From an uncultured Flavobacteriales bacterium (GTDB taxonomy: Bacteria > Bacteroidota > Bacteroidia > Flavobacteriales_G > Salibacteraceae): a stretch of DNA of 64,000 nt. A program made the translations under genes and the position numbers. The stretch is taken from positions 30,792-94,791 of the forward strand of contig CAJXZP010000006.1 of the NCBI GenBank assembly GCA_913062955.1, in the 5' to 3' direction. The notes under the pieces were generated by a model. The model was not told the origin of the DNA. It did no database searches and was given only the letters and a program-made list of their open reading frames with translations. Below are positions 37,433 through 46,622 of the stretch, piece by piece. The first letter of the stretch is position 1. Every line of letters begins with the position of its first letter.

Positions 37433-38843
37433 TAGTTTAAGGGCTACGGCCCTTTTTCTTTTTGTTAGTATTTCGGTAGGAATGACCTCCTGTACCTCTC
37501 CCTCCTTTTATAAAAAGGCATACGGTTTTAATAAGACCATTGCTGCCGGAGATTTTGAGGCCGCAGAAATTATGCTGGAGGAAAACAAAGACAAATTGGA
37601 AGACGGAAAAATTCGATTCCTCTACTTTGTGAATGCCGGGATGGTGGAACACTTAAAGGGAGACTTTGAAAAAAGTAACGCATTTTTTGAGCGAGCTGAT
37701 TTATTTGTAGAAGACTTTCAAAAGAAGGCCTTGGAAGAAGGAGCCTCCCTTCTCTTAAATCCAAATATTAGTACATATCAAGGAGAAGATCATGAGGTTT
37801 TACTTATCAATTATTATAAGGCACTTAATTATTACCTACTCGGAAATACCAATGATGCGTTAGTGGAAGTAAGACGTCTCAATCTCCAATTACAATCTCT
37901 AAGTGATCGGTATAAGGACGACTCTAAATATACCCAAGATGCTTATATGCACTTATTGATGGGACTTATTTACGAAGCCAACAGAGATTATAATGACGCA
38001 TTTATTGCGTATCGGAATGCCTACGAGATATACCAAAGTGATTATTCCGTTATGTTTGGGATCTCTGCCCCGGAACAACTCAAAAAAGATCTCATCCGAT
38101 CGGCTGTTTTATCGGGAATGAGCGATGAAAAAAACAGCTATGAAAAAGAGTTTAATTTAAAGTACGAGCCCACTCCGGGGCAAGGAAATTTAGTTCTGCT
38201 TTGGCACAATGGGATGGGTCCTATTAAAGAGGAATGGGGAATAAATTTTGCCATTGTATATACAGGTAATGGATGGATCAATTTTGTAAGTAAAGAATAC
38301 GGACTTACGTATCCCTTCTATGTAGGGAAGACCGATTTGGGTGCCGTGACGTGGATTAAGGTAGCATTTCCTAAATATGTGGAAAGAACCATGTTGATTA
38401 AAAACGCCACTTTAGAAAATGGAGATGAAAAACATGCGGTTGAACTCGTAGAAAACATCAACGCCATATCCTTTAAAGTGCTAGATCAACGTATGGGACT
38501 CGAATTTAGTAAAGCCCTTTTACGTGTGGCCTTAAAACAAGTGGCTGCCTATAAAATTGGAGAGAAAAATGACAGTCCTGCTTTGGGAGCTGCACTCAGT
38601 TTTGTGGCCTCCGCAACCGAAAGTGCGGATACTCGAAATTGGCAAACTTTGCCCCATAGTATTTATTATGTTCGTGTTCCCTTAAAAGCCGGAAAACATG
38701 AACTTAACTTCGCATTACAAGGAGTGATGGGCAAACATGAGAACCATGAAATACAGGTAAATATTATTCCAGGTGAAACTGTTATTTATCCATTTTACAC
38801 CATGGCAGCATCCGACCCTGAGGCGGTACCTGTACCTAAATAA
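37419..38843 (+). CDS. COG3014-like lipoprotein linked to LpoB
   Basis: A protein of about 474 residues. The N-terminal signal has the lipobox VGMTSCTS (Cys at about 25). TPR-like helical pairs follow (FNKTIAAGDFEAAEIMLEEN, KGDFEKSNAFFERADL, EANRDYNDAFIAYRNAYEIY), then a C-terminal beta-rich region. The layout matches the COG3014 family that typically follows lpoB. I chose the ATG at 37419; a longer frame from 37338 lies in the lpoB gene and lacks a signal peptide. Exact function unknown; context suggests peptidoglycan synthesis at the outer membrane. Confidence 0.8.
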   Translation: MLKINSLRATALFLFVSISVGMTSCTSPSFYKKAYGFNKTIAAGDFEAAEIMLEENKDKLEDGKIRFLYFVNAGMVEHLKGDFEKSNAFFERADLFVEDFQKKALEEGASLLLNPNISTYQGEDHEVLLINYYKALNYYLLGNTNDALVEVRRLNLQLQSLSDRYKDDSKYTQDAYMHLLMGLIYEANRDYNDAFIAYRNAYEIYQSDYSVMFGISAPEQLKKDLIRSAVLSGMSDEKNSYEKEFNLKYEPTPGQGNLVLLWHNGMGPIKEEWGINFAIVYTGNGWINFVSKEYGLTYPFYVGKTDLGAVTWIKVAFPKYVERTMLIKNATLENGDEKHAVELVENINAISFKVLDQRMGLEFSKALLRVALKQVAAYKIGEKNDSPALGAALSFVASATESADTRNWQTLPHSIYYVRVPLKAGKHELNFALQGVMGKHENHEIQVNIIPGETVIYPFYTMAASDPEAVPVPK

Positions 38844-38986
38844 CCACCCATGCATCTTTCACATCCGATTTCTCCTGCTGTTAAAGAAGCCCATTTCGGA
38901 GGAAGTGGGCTCATTAATGCTGACAAAGCAAGTGATAGAAACGGCTATCTATACCCTAATGGAAGTAACTCAATTGGTGCAATTCG

Positions 38987-39973
38987 TTATTCTCTCGAAT
39001 TTGGAGGAACAAGACTCAAACGAAAAGCCTCTTCTTCTTGCATAATTTCTTTCACGGCAATTTTATATTGAATTACATTCTTGGCCTTCTTAATTTTCTT
39101 ATACACTTTTTTAGGATTATTAAAACCAATGGCATAATACTCCCAAAAGTTGTGCATTTTGGACATTAAATGGCTTAAACCTTGCAAAAACACATCGTAT
39201 TCATCAAAAAGACGATTATGGAATTCATACAATTTTTGTACACTATCCTCTGGGAATACCGTGGAGTTAGCTTTGATCATCGAAGGTAAAAACGGATCGG
39301 CTATTAATCCCCTACCCATCATAAAATGGTTAATGCTGGGGAAACGTTTTTCCATTTCTCGGAATACAGCTACCGAGGTAATATCTCCATTGTAATACAC
39401 GGTTTGCTGCGTGTGTTTCAAACAGTTTTCGAACGATTCCAAGTCCACCGCACCTTTATATAATTGTTTCCCTAGTCGGGCATGGATCGCAATATTCTTA
39501 ATGGGGTATTTTGCAAGAACAGGAAATACATCTAGAATTTCCGTGGGCTCATAATATCCCATTCGCATTTTCATAGAAACCGTGATATCGGTTTCACTAT
39601 GCACACGATATAAAATAGCGTCAATCTTTTCAGAATCTTGAATCAATCCGGAACCCATTCCTTTTTTACAAGCCATTGGGTAAGGACAACCCAAATTCCA
39701 ATTCAATTCTTTATAACCCAAACTTTGAACATATTTGGTGACAAACAAAAACTCCTCTGCACTTGCGGTCATTACCTGAGGAATTAACTCAGGCACTCGA
39801 TTATTGGCTGGATCCAAGTCACGTCTGTAGCTACTCTTAATGTCCAACTTTCCATTTAACCGGATATATGGTGCGTAATAGGTATCAATACCTCCAAATA
39901 TTTCATGGAGTGCATTTCGAAATCTAAAATCGGTAAATCCTTGTAAAGGAGATGATATTAACGTTTTGCTCAT
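38987..39973 (-). CDS. tRNA-dihydrouridine synthase family protein
   Basis: A flavin enzyme of about 328 residues that reduces uridine in the tRNA D-loop. It has LISSPLQGFTDFRFRNAL at the start, ELNWNLGCPYPMACKKGMGS at about 93 with the catalytic Cys, VSMKMRMGYYEP near 132, IAIHARLGKQLYKG, and MGRGLIADPFLP at about 222. The specific Dus type is not assigned. I chose the ATG at 39973; a TTG at 39982 adds only three residues. Its 3' end is convergent with the COG3014-like gene. Confidence 0.9.
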   Translation of the reverse strand: MSKTLISSPLQGFTDFRFRNALHEIFGGIDTYYAPYIRLNGKLDIKSSYRRDLDPANNRVPELIPQVMTASAEEFLFVTKYVQSLGYKELNWNLGCPYPMACKKGMGSGLIQDSEKIDAILYRVHSETDITVSMKMRMGYYEPTEILDVFPVLAKYPIKNIAIHARLGKQLYKGAVDLESFENCLKHTQQTVYYNGDITSVAVFREMEKRFPSINHFMMGRGLIADPFLPSMIKANSTVFPEDSVQKLYEFHNRLFDEYDVFLQGLSHLMSKMHNFWEYYAIGFNNPKKVYKKIKKAKNVIQYKIAVKEIMQEEEAFRLSLVPPNSRE

Positions 39974-40012
39974 GTGTTTCAAACAAGCGGCAAAAGTAAT
40001 AAGTTCAGGGGG

Positions 40013-40528
40013 TTATTTTAGCGGACCGTCATACTTTTTAGGCAATTGAATTCCATTTCTGTCACTGGTCCATATCAAACTGGTAATCCACCAACGAGAA
40101 CCATCAAAAAACAACTGGTAACTGTTCACTCCTTTCTCTTCGTAATCTAATTCCTTAGCATAATACCCTTGAAAAACAGTGGCTAAACCATTGTACTCCT
40201 CTATAATACTAGAAATTTCATATTCAATAAATCCATCCGTTTCGTAAAACTTCATTCCTAGACGGACAAACTGACCCAAACTGTAAACCTGATGTACGGC
40301 ATTTCCTAAAGAATCATGATTAACTACCGATATTTGCGCTTTCGGATCAAACAACATTCGAAACGCCTCCCAATCTCGTTCTACCCCCTCTTCTCCAGAA
40401 ACGATGGTTAGCCCTTTGTTCACAATTCCTTCAATGGTTAAAGTGTAATCCGGATAATTGATGGTGGAGTCTTGAGCAAATCCAACAAAATTTACCGAAA
40501 CAAAAAAACAAAATAAAAGATTTTTCAT
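40013..40528 (-). CDS. Secreted NTF2/SnoaL-like protein
   Basis: A protein of about 171 residues. A Sec signal peptide (MKNLLFCFFVSVNFVGFAQD) precedes an NTF2-like cone fold, suggested by the pattern ERDWEAFRMLFDPKAQISVV, then GNAVHQVYSLGQFV, ATVFQGYYAKELD, and NSYQLFFDGSRWWITSLIW at the C-terminus. Small NTF2-like domains are often ligand-binding or enzymatic, but no catalytic residue can be assigned. An ATG at 40546 would add six residues. The next gene upstream, 40583-40972, is on the same strand. Confidence 0.75.
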   Translation of the reverse strand: MKNLLFCFFVSVNFVGFAQDSTINYPDYTLTIEGIVNKGLTIVSGEEGVERDWEAFRMLFDPKAQISVVNHDSLGNAVHQVYSLGQFVRLGMKFYETDGFIEYEISSIIEEYNGLATVFQGYYAKELDYEEKGVNSYQLFFDGSRWWITSLIWTSDRNGIQLPKKYDGPLK

Positions 40529-40582
40529 ATTCAAAATTTTCAGCATTCCCTATCCATTAACAGGAAGTAACATACCCACAAA

Positions 40583-40972
40583 TTAATTCCAATGTTGATC
40601 AAACTCTAAATTCAATCGGTATAAAGTACTCGAATCATTTTGGAAAAGATCTACGGTATACGATTTACAATTTTGCGCTTCAAAATTTTTGGTTCTACTT
40701 AAACTGATCAGACTAGAAGCTTTACCCGCTTTAATTTTCACCTTGGTTTCATGCGGATAAAACACTTGATTATCTCCGGATTGTAAAATACTGGTATATA
40801 GGGAATCCCCAATAACGTCTACCTCAAGACTCACATCAAAATCACAATAATTAGTCACATTCAAACTCGGTCCTGTGCCATCGCAATCTTCTTTACAGGC
40901 TGAAAACTGGATGAACAATAACACCGCTAAAATCCCCAGAATTTGAATCAGATAAATTTCCAATTGTTTCAT
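40583..40972 (-). CDS. Hypothetical lipoprotein
   Basis: A 129-residue protein that I do not recognise. Residues 8-25 are hydrophobic and end in the lipobox-like IQFSACKEDC (Cys at about 26). The mature part is beta-rich, with several Cys (KEDCDG, TNYCDFDV, AQNCKSY) that may form disulfides outside the cytoplasm. No function is proposed. Confidence 0.6.
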   Translation of the reverse strand: MKQLEIYLIQILGILAVLLFIQFSACKEDCDGTGPSLNVTNYCDFDVSLEVDVIGDSLYTSILQSGDNQVFYPHETKVKIKAGKASSLISLSRTKNFEAQNCKSYTVDLFQNDSSTLYRLNLEFDQHWN

Positions 40973-41432
40973 AACATATTCAATTTAAACAATTCACACG
41001 AAACATAAGACTACCATCAAAATTATTTATCCAATTATTCAAATCAAGTAGCGTATTCGAACCGGTATCATTTTGCTTCCTGTTTCCACTCTAAGTTAAA
41101 AATCAATAATTTACGTTCTTTATCCATAGACCACAACCCACAGCTTTCAAATCCAGATTCATTTTCAGAAACCCCGTAACTACTGGACTACAGGCAGATA
41201 CACACACACAACATGCTTTAAACTTTAGTATTTATATGAACCATATATATTAAATTCAATAATTCGTTGCCATTCTTCCGAATCCATTATGCACATAATA
41301 ATGGGAAAATAAATAATAGTTATCCTATTCTACTTTTTAACTTAGGACACTTGCTCAGTACAAAAAGATTGCTTCTTTTGTAACCGATTCTCAAAAGGGA
41401 ATATTTAACTATTTTATTTAATTCATCAACCA
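40973..41432. other. 460-bp intergenic region
   Basis: Lies between divergent genes and should hold the promoters of both. It is AT-rich. I see no open frame with coding character, no repeat and no structured RNA. It contains a CACACACACAA run near 41200. Confidence 0.55.
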
Positions 41433-43040
41433 ATGAAAAAAATTTTATTAGGAACGTTGCTTATTGGAGCAATGTTTGGAAAGGCTATAGCCCAAGAAGT
41501 TTCTGTTGACTGGGGAACTTCATTTGACGCAAAAACGGAAGTCCAAAAAATTATCGGAGAACAAGACGAAGTTATGTATGTCTTTTCCAAAAAAGGAAAA
41601 AAAACCTTTTTACAAGGCTTTACGGGAGAACAAAATGATTTAAAATTTAGTGAACAATTTCTGTTACCCGAATACAATGGCGAGAAAACCACCGTAATTG
41701 ATATGGTAATGACCGATGTAGGGCCACTTGCAATTGGGTATCAGTACAGTAAGAAAACAGGAAAAGTAAAAGTTTACGGCCAGAAATTTACCCTTGGAGG
41801 AAAAATACAGGGTAAGGGAATAGTTATCTTGGAGACAGTAAACCGAGTAAAAGTAAAAAACAACAAGGTGGTTATTGATTTATCAAGAGATAAATCAAAA
41901 ATCATGTTCACCTACATGAGGAATGAAAAGAAAGAGGATATTCTTCATGCGGATATTGTTGTAATTAGTAATGACCTAGATGTACTTTCTACTCGAACCG
42001 TTGATCACAGTTTTGAAGAAGCGAAAGGAGAAGATCGATTCTTTCAATACGAAGTTCATTTAGATAATGATGGCTCATATATTTCATCTGTTCAAGAAGC
42101 TATTTATAGAAAAAATGAAATGCCCGATTATTCATTTACCATTAGAGATTTTGATTCAGAAGGTGAACAAGTAGCCGAAAAAACCATTAATTTTCAAGAT
42201 AAAGGAATTTATAAACCATATATCTTCTTTGATGAAAAAGAGAATTCATTTCGAGTAGTGGGTATGTATGCTGAATTTAAAGGTAAAAAGAATAGAATTC
42301 CGGGGTATTCAGGTGTTTATTCGGCTGTAATTGAAAGAGGTTCTTTAGATGTTTTGGAAAAACAAAGTACTGTTTTCCCAGATGAGTTCTTAAAGAAATT
42401 TTACTCTGAGAAGAAAATTGCCAAGGCAAACTCTAAAGATAAAAACTTGTACGTGAGTTCAGGATTTGGAATTGATCACGTATTTATTACCGGTGAGGGC
42501 AACATGATCGTGAGTGCAGAATATTACACTAAAGAAAGAAAACAGGATAGCAAGGGTAATTATTACACCGTTTGGACCTTTGGAGCCATTATGGTGATGA
42601 GTATTAATCCTGAAGGTGAACTAAACTGGATCAACCATGTTCCCAAATACCAAGTTACTTCGGTAAGAGATCTTCCAATTGGCTTAGGTGGAATTACCAT
42701 TTCGATAAAAATGGCAGAACCAAAAATACTAAACAATTGGTCGTATGTTCCTGGATTAGGGGAGAACCATTTTTACATTTTGTTTAATGACCATAGAAAA
42801 AATACGGGCGAAGAAAAAGAAGGAAAATCTAAGGCTTTAGTAAACCCTAAAAAAAGTATTCCATTTAAAATTACGATGGATCTGGAATCCGGAAAATTCA
42901 CCAAAGAGGCCATGATTTCTGGAGAACAAGAAGAAACATATATGGCTCCAAGAGTAATTCATAGAATTGCAGACAACGAATTTGTAGTTTGGGCTGTAAA
43001 GCGGAAAGAAAACAAATTTGGAAGAGTCAAGTTTGAGTAA
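41433..43040 (+). CDS. Secreted hypothetical protein, beta-propeller-like
   Basis: A 535-residue protein with a Sec signal peptide (MKKILLGTLLIGAMFGKAIAQ, cleavage near 21). The rest is built from repeated strand pairs such as KVVIDLSRDKSKIMFTYM, DGSYISSVQEAIYRK and GEGNMIVSAEYYT, which suggests a beta-propeller-like fold. A DUF6770-type family comes to mind, but I am not certain of it. No catalytic motif is visible. Single gene with a bidirectional terminator behind it. Confidence 0.7.
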   Translation: MKKILLGTLLIGAMFGKAIAQEVSVDWGTSFDAKTEVQKIIGEQDEVMYVFSKKGKKTFLQGFTGEQNDLKFSEQFLLPEYNGEKTTVIDMVMTDVGPLAIGYQYSKKTGKVKVYGQKFTLGGKIQGKGIVILETVNRVKVKNNKVVIDLSRDKSKIMFTYMRNEKKEDILHADIVVISNDLDVLSTRTVDHSFEEAKGEDRFFQYEVHLDNDGSYISSVQEAIYRKNEMPDYSFTIRDFDSEGEQVAEKTINFQDKGIYKPYIFFDEKENSFRVVGMYAEFKGKKNRIPGYSGVYSAVIERGSLDVLEKQSTVFPDEFLKKFYSEKKIAKANSKDKNLYVSSGFGIDHVFITGEGNMIVSAEYYTKERKQDSKGNYYTVWTFGAIMVMSINPEGELNWINHVPKYQVTSVRDLPIGLGGITISIKMAEPKILNNWSYVPGLGENHFYILFNDHRKNTGEEKEGKSKALVNPKKSIPFKITMDLESGKFTKEAMISGEQEETYMAPRVIHRIADNEFVVWAVKRKENKFGRVKFE

Positions 43041-43061
43041 CCTGCCACTTTTTCAAAGAAC

Positions 43062-43098
43062 ACAAAAAAGCGAGAAAAGAAATTTTCTCGCTTTTTTT
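43062..43098. terminator. Bidirectional terminator
   Basis: A 10-bp stem AGCGAGAAAA / TTTTCTCGCT with a 4-base loop, flanked by A- and T-runs, between two convergent genes. Confidence 0.9.
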
Positions 43099-43118
43099 AT
43101 TCGCTCCATTGGTATTTA

Positions 43119-44219
43119 TCACACCAACATAAAATCTCGTTTTTCTAGCTCTACCCCGTTAATGATCAAGGATACCTGATGCAGGCCTATATGTAATTTC
43201 CGAGTTGTGATTACTTTAAAAGATTGTTTCCGTACCACAGAAGTTTTTGAGTTTGCCCCATATTTTTTCTCCGATATTTTGTACACTTTTTTTGACAAGG
43301 TGCCATTGGCTTTCTGATAGTAAACCCCGTACTCTACCCGTAAAAGCTCATCGGTAGTACTGGTATTTTCCAAATTAAACTCAAACTCCAATGACTCCCC
43401 AATTTTCACCGTTGGGGTATTTACCTCGAATCGATGAATTTTAATAGATGCCACAGAACCGAAACCAAACAAAGGCATCACTTGTTTGTCCCCCAGCTTA
43501 AGAAGCGTTCTACAGCCATGTTTAACCAGTTTATCGGTAGCCTCAGAGTGGCCAAGCCACTCCTGTGCAACTTCAATTACTCTTTGTGGGTGATCCTTAG
43601 AAATATCATTGAGGTTATTAGCCACACTTCTTCGTACATACTCCGAAGAATCATTCTTTAAAGCTTCCAATATGGGGAGTAAACCCACCGGATCTTTTTT
43701 AAATGATTCAATGGCCATGGCCCAAGGTAATCGAGGTCGAGAACCTTCACTAGCCAAACGTCTTACGTGTTCTGAACGATGGTATGTCCAACGATACAAT
43801 TGGTGCAACATATCGCGTTCGTATTGAATAATGAACGGACGGATAGCAAATTCACAACTCACAAATTGGGTGATGGTTTCCATAGCCGAAATAGAGACGG
43901 AATATTCCTCCATCCCATAGACTTCCAAAAAATCTGGATAGATAATAAACTCCAAATTATTGGCTTTAAAACCCTGTTCCTTCATGAAAGGTATGGAGTC
44001 CAGAAGCAATTGTACGTTTGCTGAATACGAGTTGGATAATTGCATATGCAAGCATATTGAAATATGTCGCATACGCTGTTTTAACTCTCTTTTCTCCCAA
44101 TACTCATCGTAAATAGAGGCTAAGAAAGTGGTTTCATTAAAAGCGGGATGCACGTATTGGAATCCGGCAATGAAACGGGTGAAAAAGTGTTGATTATAAA
44201 TATTCTTTAATGGTTCCAT
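43119..44219 (-). CDS. DNA alkylation repair protein (HEAT-repeat, AlkD-like)
   Basis: A 366-residue protein. The N-terminal two-thirds are HEAT-like repeats of the AlkC/AlkD glycosylase superfamily: METITQFVSCEFAIRPFI, then HRSEHVRRLASEGSRPRLPW at about 150, and SSEYVRRSVANNLNDISKDH near 190. The SEGSRPRLPW segment is typical of the DNA alkylation repair family. The last 100 residues are an added beta-sandwich-like domain (VKIGESLEFEFNLENTS), also seen in some AlkC-like members. It probably excises alkylated bases, but catalytic residues are not assigned. Confidence 0.85.
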   Translation of the reverse strand: MEPLKNIYNQHFFTRFIAGFQYVHPAFNETTFLASIYDEYWEKRELKQRMRHISICLHMQLSNSYSANVQLLLDSIPFMKEQGFKANNLEFIIYPDFLEVYGMEEYSVSISAMETITQFVSCEFAIRPFIIQYERDMLHQLYRWTYHRSEHVRRLASEGSRPRLPWAMAIESFKKDPVGLLPILEALKNDSSEYVRRSVANNLNDISKDHPQRVIEVAQEWLGHSEATDKLVKHGCRTLLKLGDKQVMPLFGFGSVASIKIHRFEVNTPTVKIGESLEFEFNLENTSTTDELLRVEYGVYYQKANGTLSKKVYKISEKKYGANSKTSVVRKQSFKVITTRKLHIGLHQVSLIINGVELEKRDFMLV

Positions 44220-44268
44220 GATGGTGGTTTACATAGAAATTTAGTGACAGTGTCGTAAAAACAATTAG

Positions 44269-44949
44269 CTACGGATGTTCTGCAAAATACTTGCTAAAAT
44301 CAAATTTACGATCTTCAAATTTTTGGTTCCGGACTTGAAATTCTTGAATTCTATCTATCCTAAAAGCCCGGTATTCGTTACGTAAATGACACCAAGCCAT
44401 GAGTATCCATTTATTCGAAATAGAATACATAGCGACCGGTTCAATTTTACGCTTACTGGTTTCAAAATCGTTTGCTTTACGGTAACTGATATCAATAATT
44501 TGAAAATTGGTAATGGCGATTTGAATTTCAGAAAGTGTATCGCTTGGTAATTTCTCAAATGGTTTGTCCAAAACCACAATCTTATCGTGTAAATGTTCGC
44601 TTTTCTCTAAAACGGAATCTTTAAAAACCGATTTAATCTTGGTCAAAGCATCATCAAAATCACGGATAAACGAAGTGTCTTGACTATTAGCTACCATGTG
44701 TCTGGCAGTAATCAAAGCATTGGCTTGTTGCTCCGAAAATTGAACCGGTGCCACGGTATATCCCTCTACCAAAGAATATCCCTTTCCTTCGATGGTGACT
44801 ACAGGTACTCCAGCTTCTTCTAGCTTTCGGATATCGCGATAAACCGTTCGAATGCTGATATCAAAACGTTCGGAAACCTCGGTGGCAGTTAACAGCCGCT
44901 TTGATTTAAGCAACGTTAATATGGATATTAATCGTGAAAGTTGACTCAT
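44269..44949 (-). CDS. YafY/PafC-type HTH-WYL transcriptional regulator
   Basis: A 226-residue regulator. An N-terminal winged helix (RLISILTLLKSKRLLTATEV, DISIRTVYRDIRKLEEAGVP) is followed by a WYL domain, in which WCHLRNEYRAFRIDRIQEFQ at about 190 is the conserved ligand-binding part. WYL domains sense nucleic acids or small ligands. It lies between the alkylation-repair gene and a VOC protein on the same strand. It starts 58 bases after the VOC stop and may be co-transcribed with it. Regulators of this kind are often paired with VOC genes. Confidence 0.9.
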   Translation of the reverse strand: MSQLSRLISILTLLKSKRLLTATEVSERFDISIRTVYRDIRKLEEAGVPVVTIEGKGYSLVEGYTVAPVQFSEQQANALITARHMVANSQDTSFIRDFDDALTKIKSVFKDSVLEKSEHLHDKIVVLDKPFEKLPSDTLSEIQIAITNFQIIDISYRKANDFETSKRKIEPVAMYSISNKWILMAWCHLRNEYRAFRIDRIQEFQVRNQKFEDRKFDFSKYFAEHP

Positions 44950-45007
44950 ATTGGAGAAACAAAGGTAACCCAGGTATTATTGCCTGCGCTACCCCATTAC
45001 GTCTCTT

Positions 45008-45379
45008 TTATTTCATCGAATGCAAGGCTATTTTATTGCCTTCCGTATCTATAAACAAAGCCATAAAACCATTTTCTCCAATCGCCATTTTAGGTTGGAT
45101 AATTTTTCCTCCTGCAGGCTCTACTTTTGCCAAAGCAATACTTAAATCTTCTCCTGCATCTAGGTACAAGTTTGGACCATCAGTAGTGGGTTTCATACTT
45201 TCGTGTTGCATAATTCCACCTCCAGAACCATATCCGTCTTTATTATGAGGGAAAAAACCATATTTACCATCAGGCATTGGCATATCGGTAATTTCTAATC
45301 CTAAAATAGTCGTGTAGAATGTTTTTGCCCGATCGTAATCAAGAGCAGGAATTTCAAACCATGTCATTGCGTTGTTCAT
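45008..45379 (-). CDS. VOC (glyoxalase/bleomycin-resistance-like) family protein
   Basis: A small metal-binding-fold protein of about 123 residues. It has WFEIPALDYDRAKTFYTTIL at the start, a glycine-rich middle (NKDGYGSGGGIMQHE) and a C-terminal strand GFMALFIDTEGNKIALHSM typical of the VOC superfamily. Substrate unknown. I chose the ATG at 45379; a TTG at 45412 adds 11 residues outside the fold. Confidence 0.9.
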   Translation of the reverse strand: MNNAMTWFEIPALDYDRAKTFYTTILGLEITDMPMPDGKYGFFPHNKDGYGSGGGIMQHESMKPTTDGPNLYLDAGEDLSIALAKVEPAGGKIIQPKMAIGENGFMALFIDTEGNKIALHSMK

Positions 45380-45543
45380 TATGTTTTCGTTTATACGTTT
45401 AACTTGAGTCAAAAGTACCGCCCTCCGTGTCAGAACATGTCAGGGGTATTTTCTTGTTAAAATTCTTAGCAATTTACCTATCTATTCCTGTGACATCAGT
45501 AGCCCTAGGACACCCTTTAAATTCAAAGGGTTATCCGACTCCT

Positions 45544-46440
45544 CTACACCAACCCACCTTTTTTTAAAAGGTCAATATTTACTCCCGTTTCATTCTTATA
45601 TACCCCACTTTTCAATTCTAATCCACCACTCTTGAGATAAGCTAAAAGATTCATTAGTTTGGGCTTAGTCGTTTCTCCCATTAAAACGTTTAATCCCATT
45701 TTTGGAGGTCCAAATTCTTTCATTTTCGCAACGAGGGCATTAAAAAATTCAATTCCGGCTTGGGTTTGATCGGTAGATTGTTCTTTTGTTAAACCCAATT
45801 GCGTCAAAAAGGAGTCCATTTCATCCTCTTTGAACAGAAAACTAAGGTCTGATGTACTTGCCCACGGCATGGGGTAATCCACTTCTTCCTTCCCTTTTTT
45901 AAAAATATCGTAATACAGGAAATAGCCCCCTGCTTTAAGAACTCGACTTATTTCAGAATAGAATTTTTTCTTATTTGGAATGTTCATTTGTACATGTTGC
46001 GTCCAGATTACATCAAAAGAATTATCCTCGAATGGTAACCGAGTGGCGTCTCCTTGTATGAAAGTAGTTTTACGCTCGAGTTTTACAAGTTTAGAAAGTT
46101 CCTTAGCAGTCCTTATGTACTCATGACTAATATCTATGCCTGTGGCTTGACAATTGTAATCGTCCGCAAGCATTCTACATGGTCCGCCAAGTCCACATCC
46201 CACATCCAAAACGGATGCTTCATATAGGTTTACACTCTTAGCCAATTCTTTGGATACCACTGCCCCTCTTACATGAAACTCATCGGCACCCGAAATGTCG
46301 GATCTTTTGACTTTATGGAGGTCGGTACCTTGTTCTTTTAATCGACTAACGATATCTTCATAAAGCCCTTCTTTGAGGTAATGTTTTTCAATACTTTTAT
46401 TGAGATTGTCCATACGGAATGATTTTGGTTTATGTTTCAT
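45544..46440 (-). CDS. SAM-dependent methyltransferase (sarcosine/dimethylglycine methyltransferase-like)
   Basis: A 298-residue class I methyltransferase. Motif I is VLDVGCGLGGPCRMLADDY at about residue 80, followed by CQATGIDIS. The pair DVIWTQHVQMNIPNKKKFY and YFLYYDIFKKG is shared with glycine-sarcosine-dimethylglycine N-methyltransferases and with the gamma-tocopherol family. N-terminal residues 10-60 fit that family. The product might be a betaine-like osmolyte, but the substrate is inferred. It is divergent from an AraC-type regulator, which may control it. Confidence 0.82.
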   Translation of the reverse strand: MKHKPKSFRMDNLNKSIEKHYLKEGLYEDIVSRLKEQGTDLHKVKRSDISGADEFHVRGAVVSKELAKSVNLYEASVLDVGCGLGGPCRMLADDYNCQATGIDISHEYIRTAKELSKLVKLERKTTFIQGDATRLPFEDNSFDVIWTQHVQMNIPNKKKFYSEISRVLKAGGYFLYYDIFKKGKEEVDYPMPWASTSDLSFLFKEDEMDSFLTQLGLTKEQSTDQTQAGIEFFNALVAKMKEFGPPKMGLNVLMGETTKPKLMNLLAYLKSGGLELKSGVYKNETGVNIDLLKKGGLV

Positions 46441-46622
46441 TCTAAATTAAGGCCATTAAAATAAATAACCGCATTATTAAAGACTCTATAGGTGATTGAA
46501 GGTCTAAAGATAACTGTAATTTCAAAAAAAACAGCAATTTTGTAATACAATTGTGGCGTTTCTTTTTGTTCCTAAAAATGAATTCTGCCGTGTATTTTGA
46601 ATAAAAAAAGTCACCAAAGGCT

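Noticed and set aside
38888-38911. Hairpin AGCCCATTT / AAGTGGGCT after the COG3014-like gene
   Set aside because: The stem has a G-T pair and no T-run follows, so I do not call it a terminator.
38850-39071. Small plus-strand frame after the COG3014-like gene
   Set aside because: Its second half overlaps the Dus gene on the other strand and the first half shows no recognisable domain.
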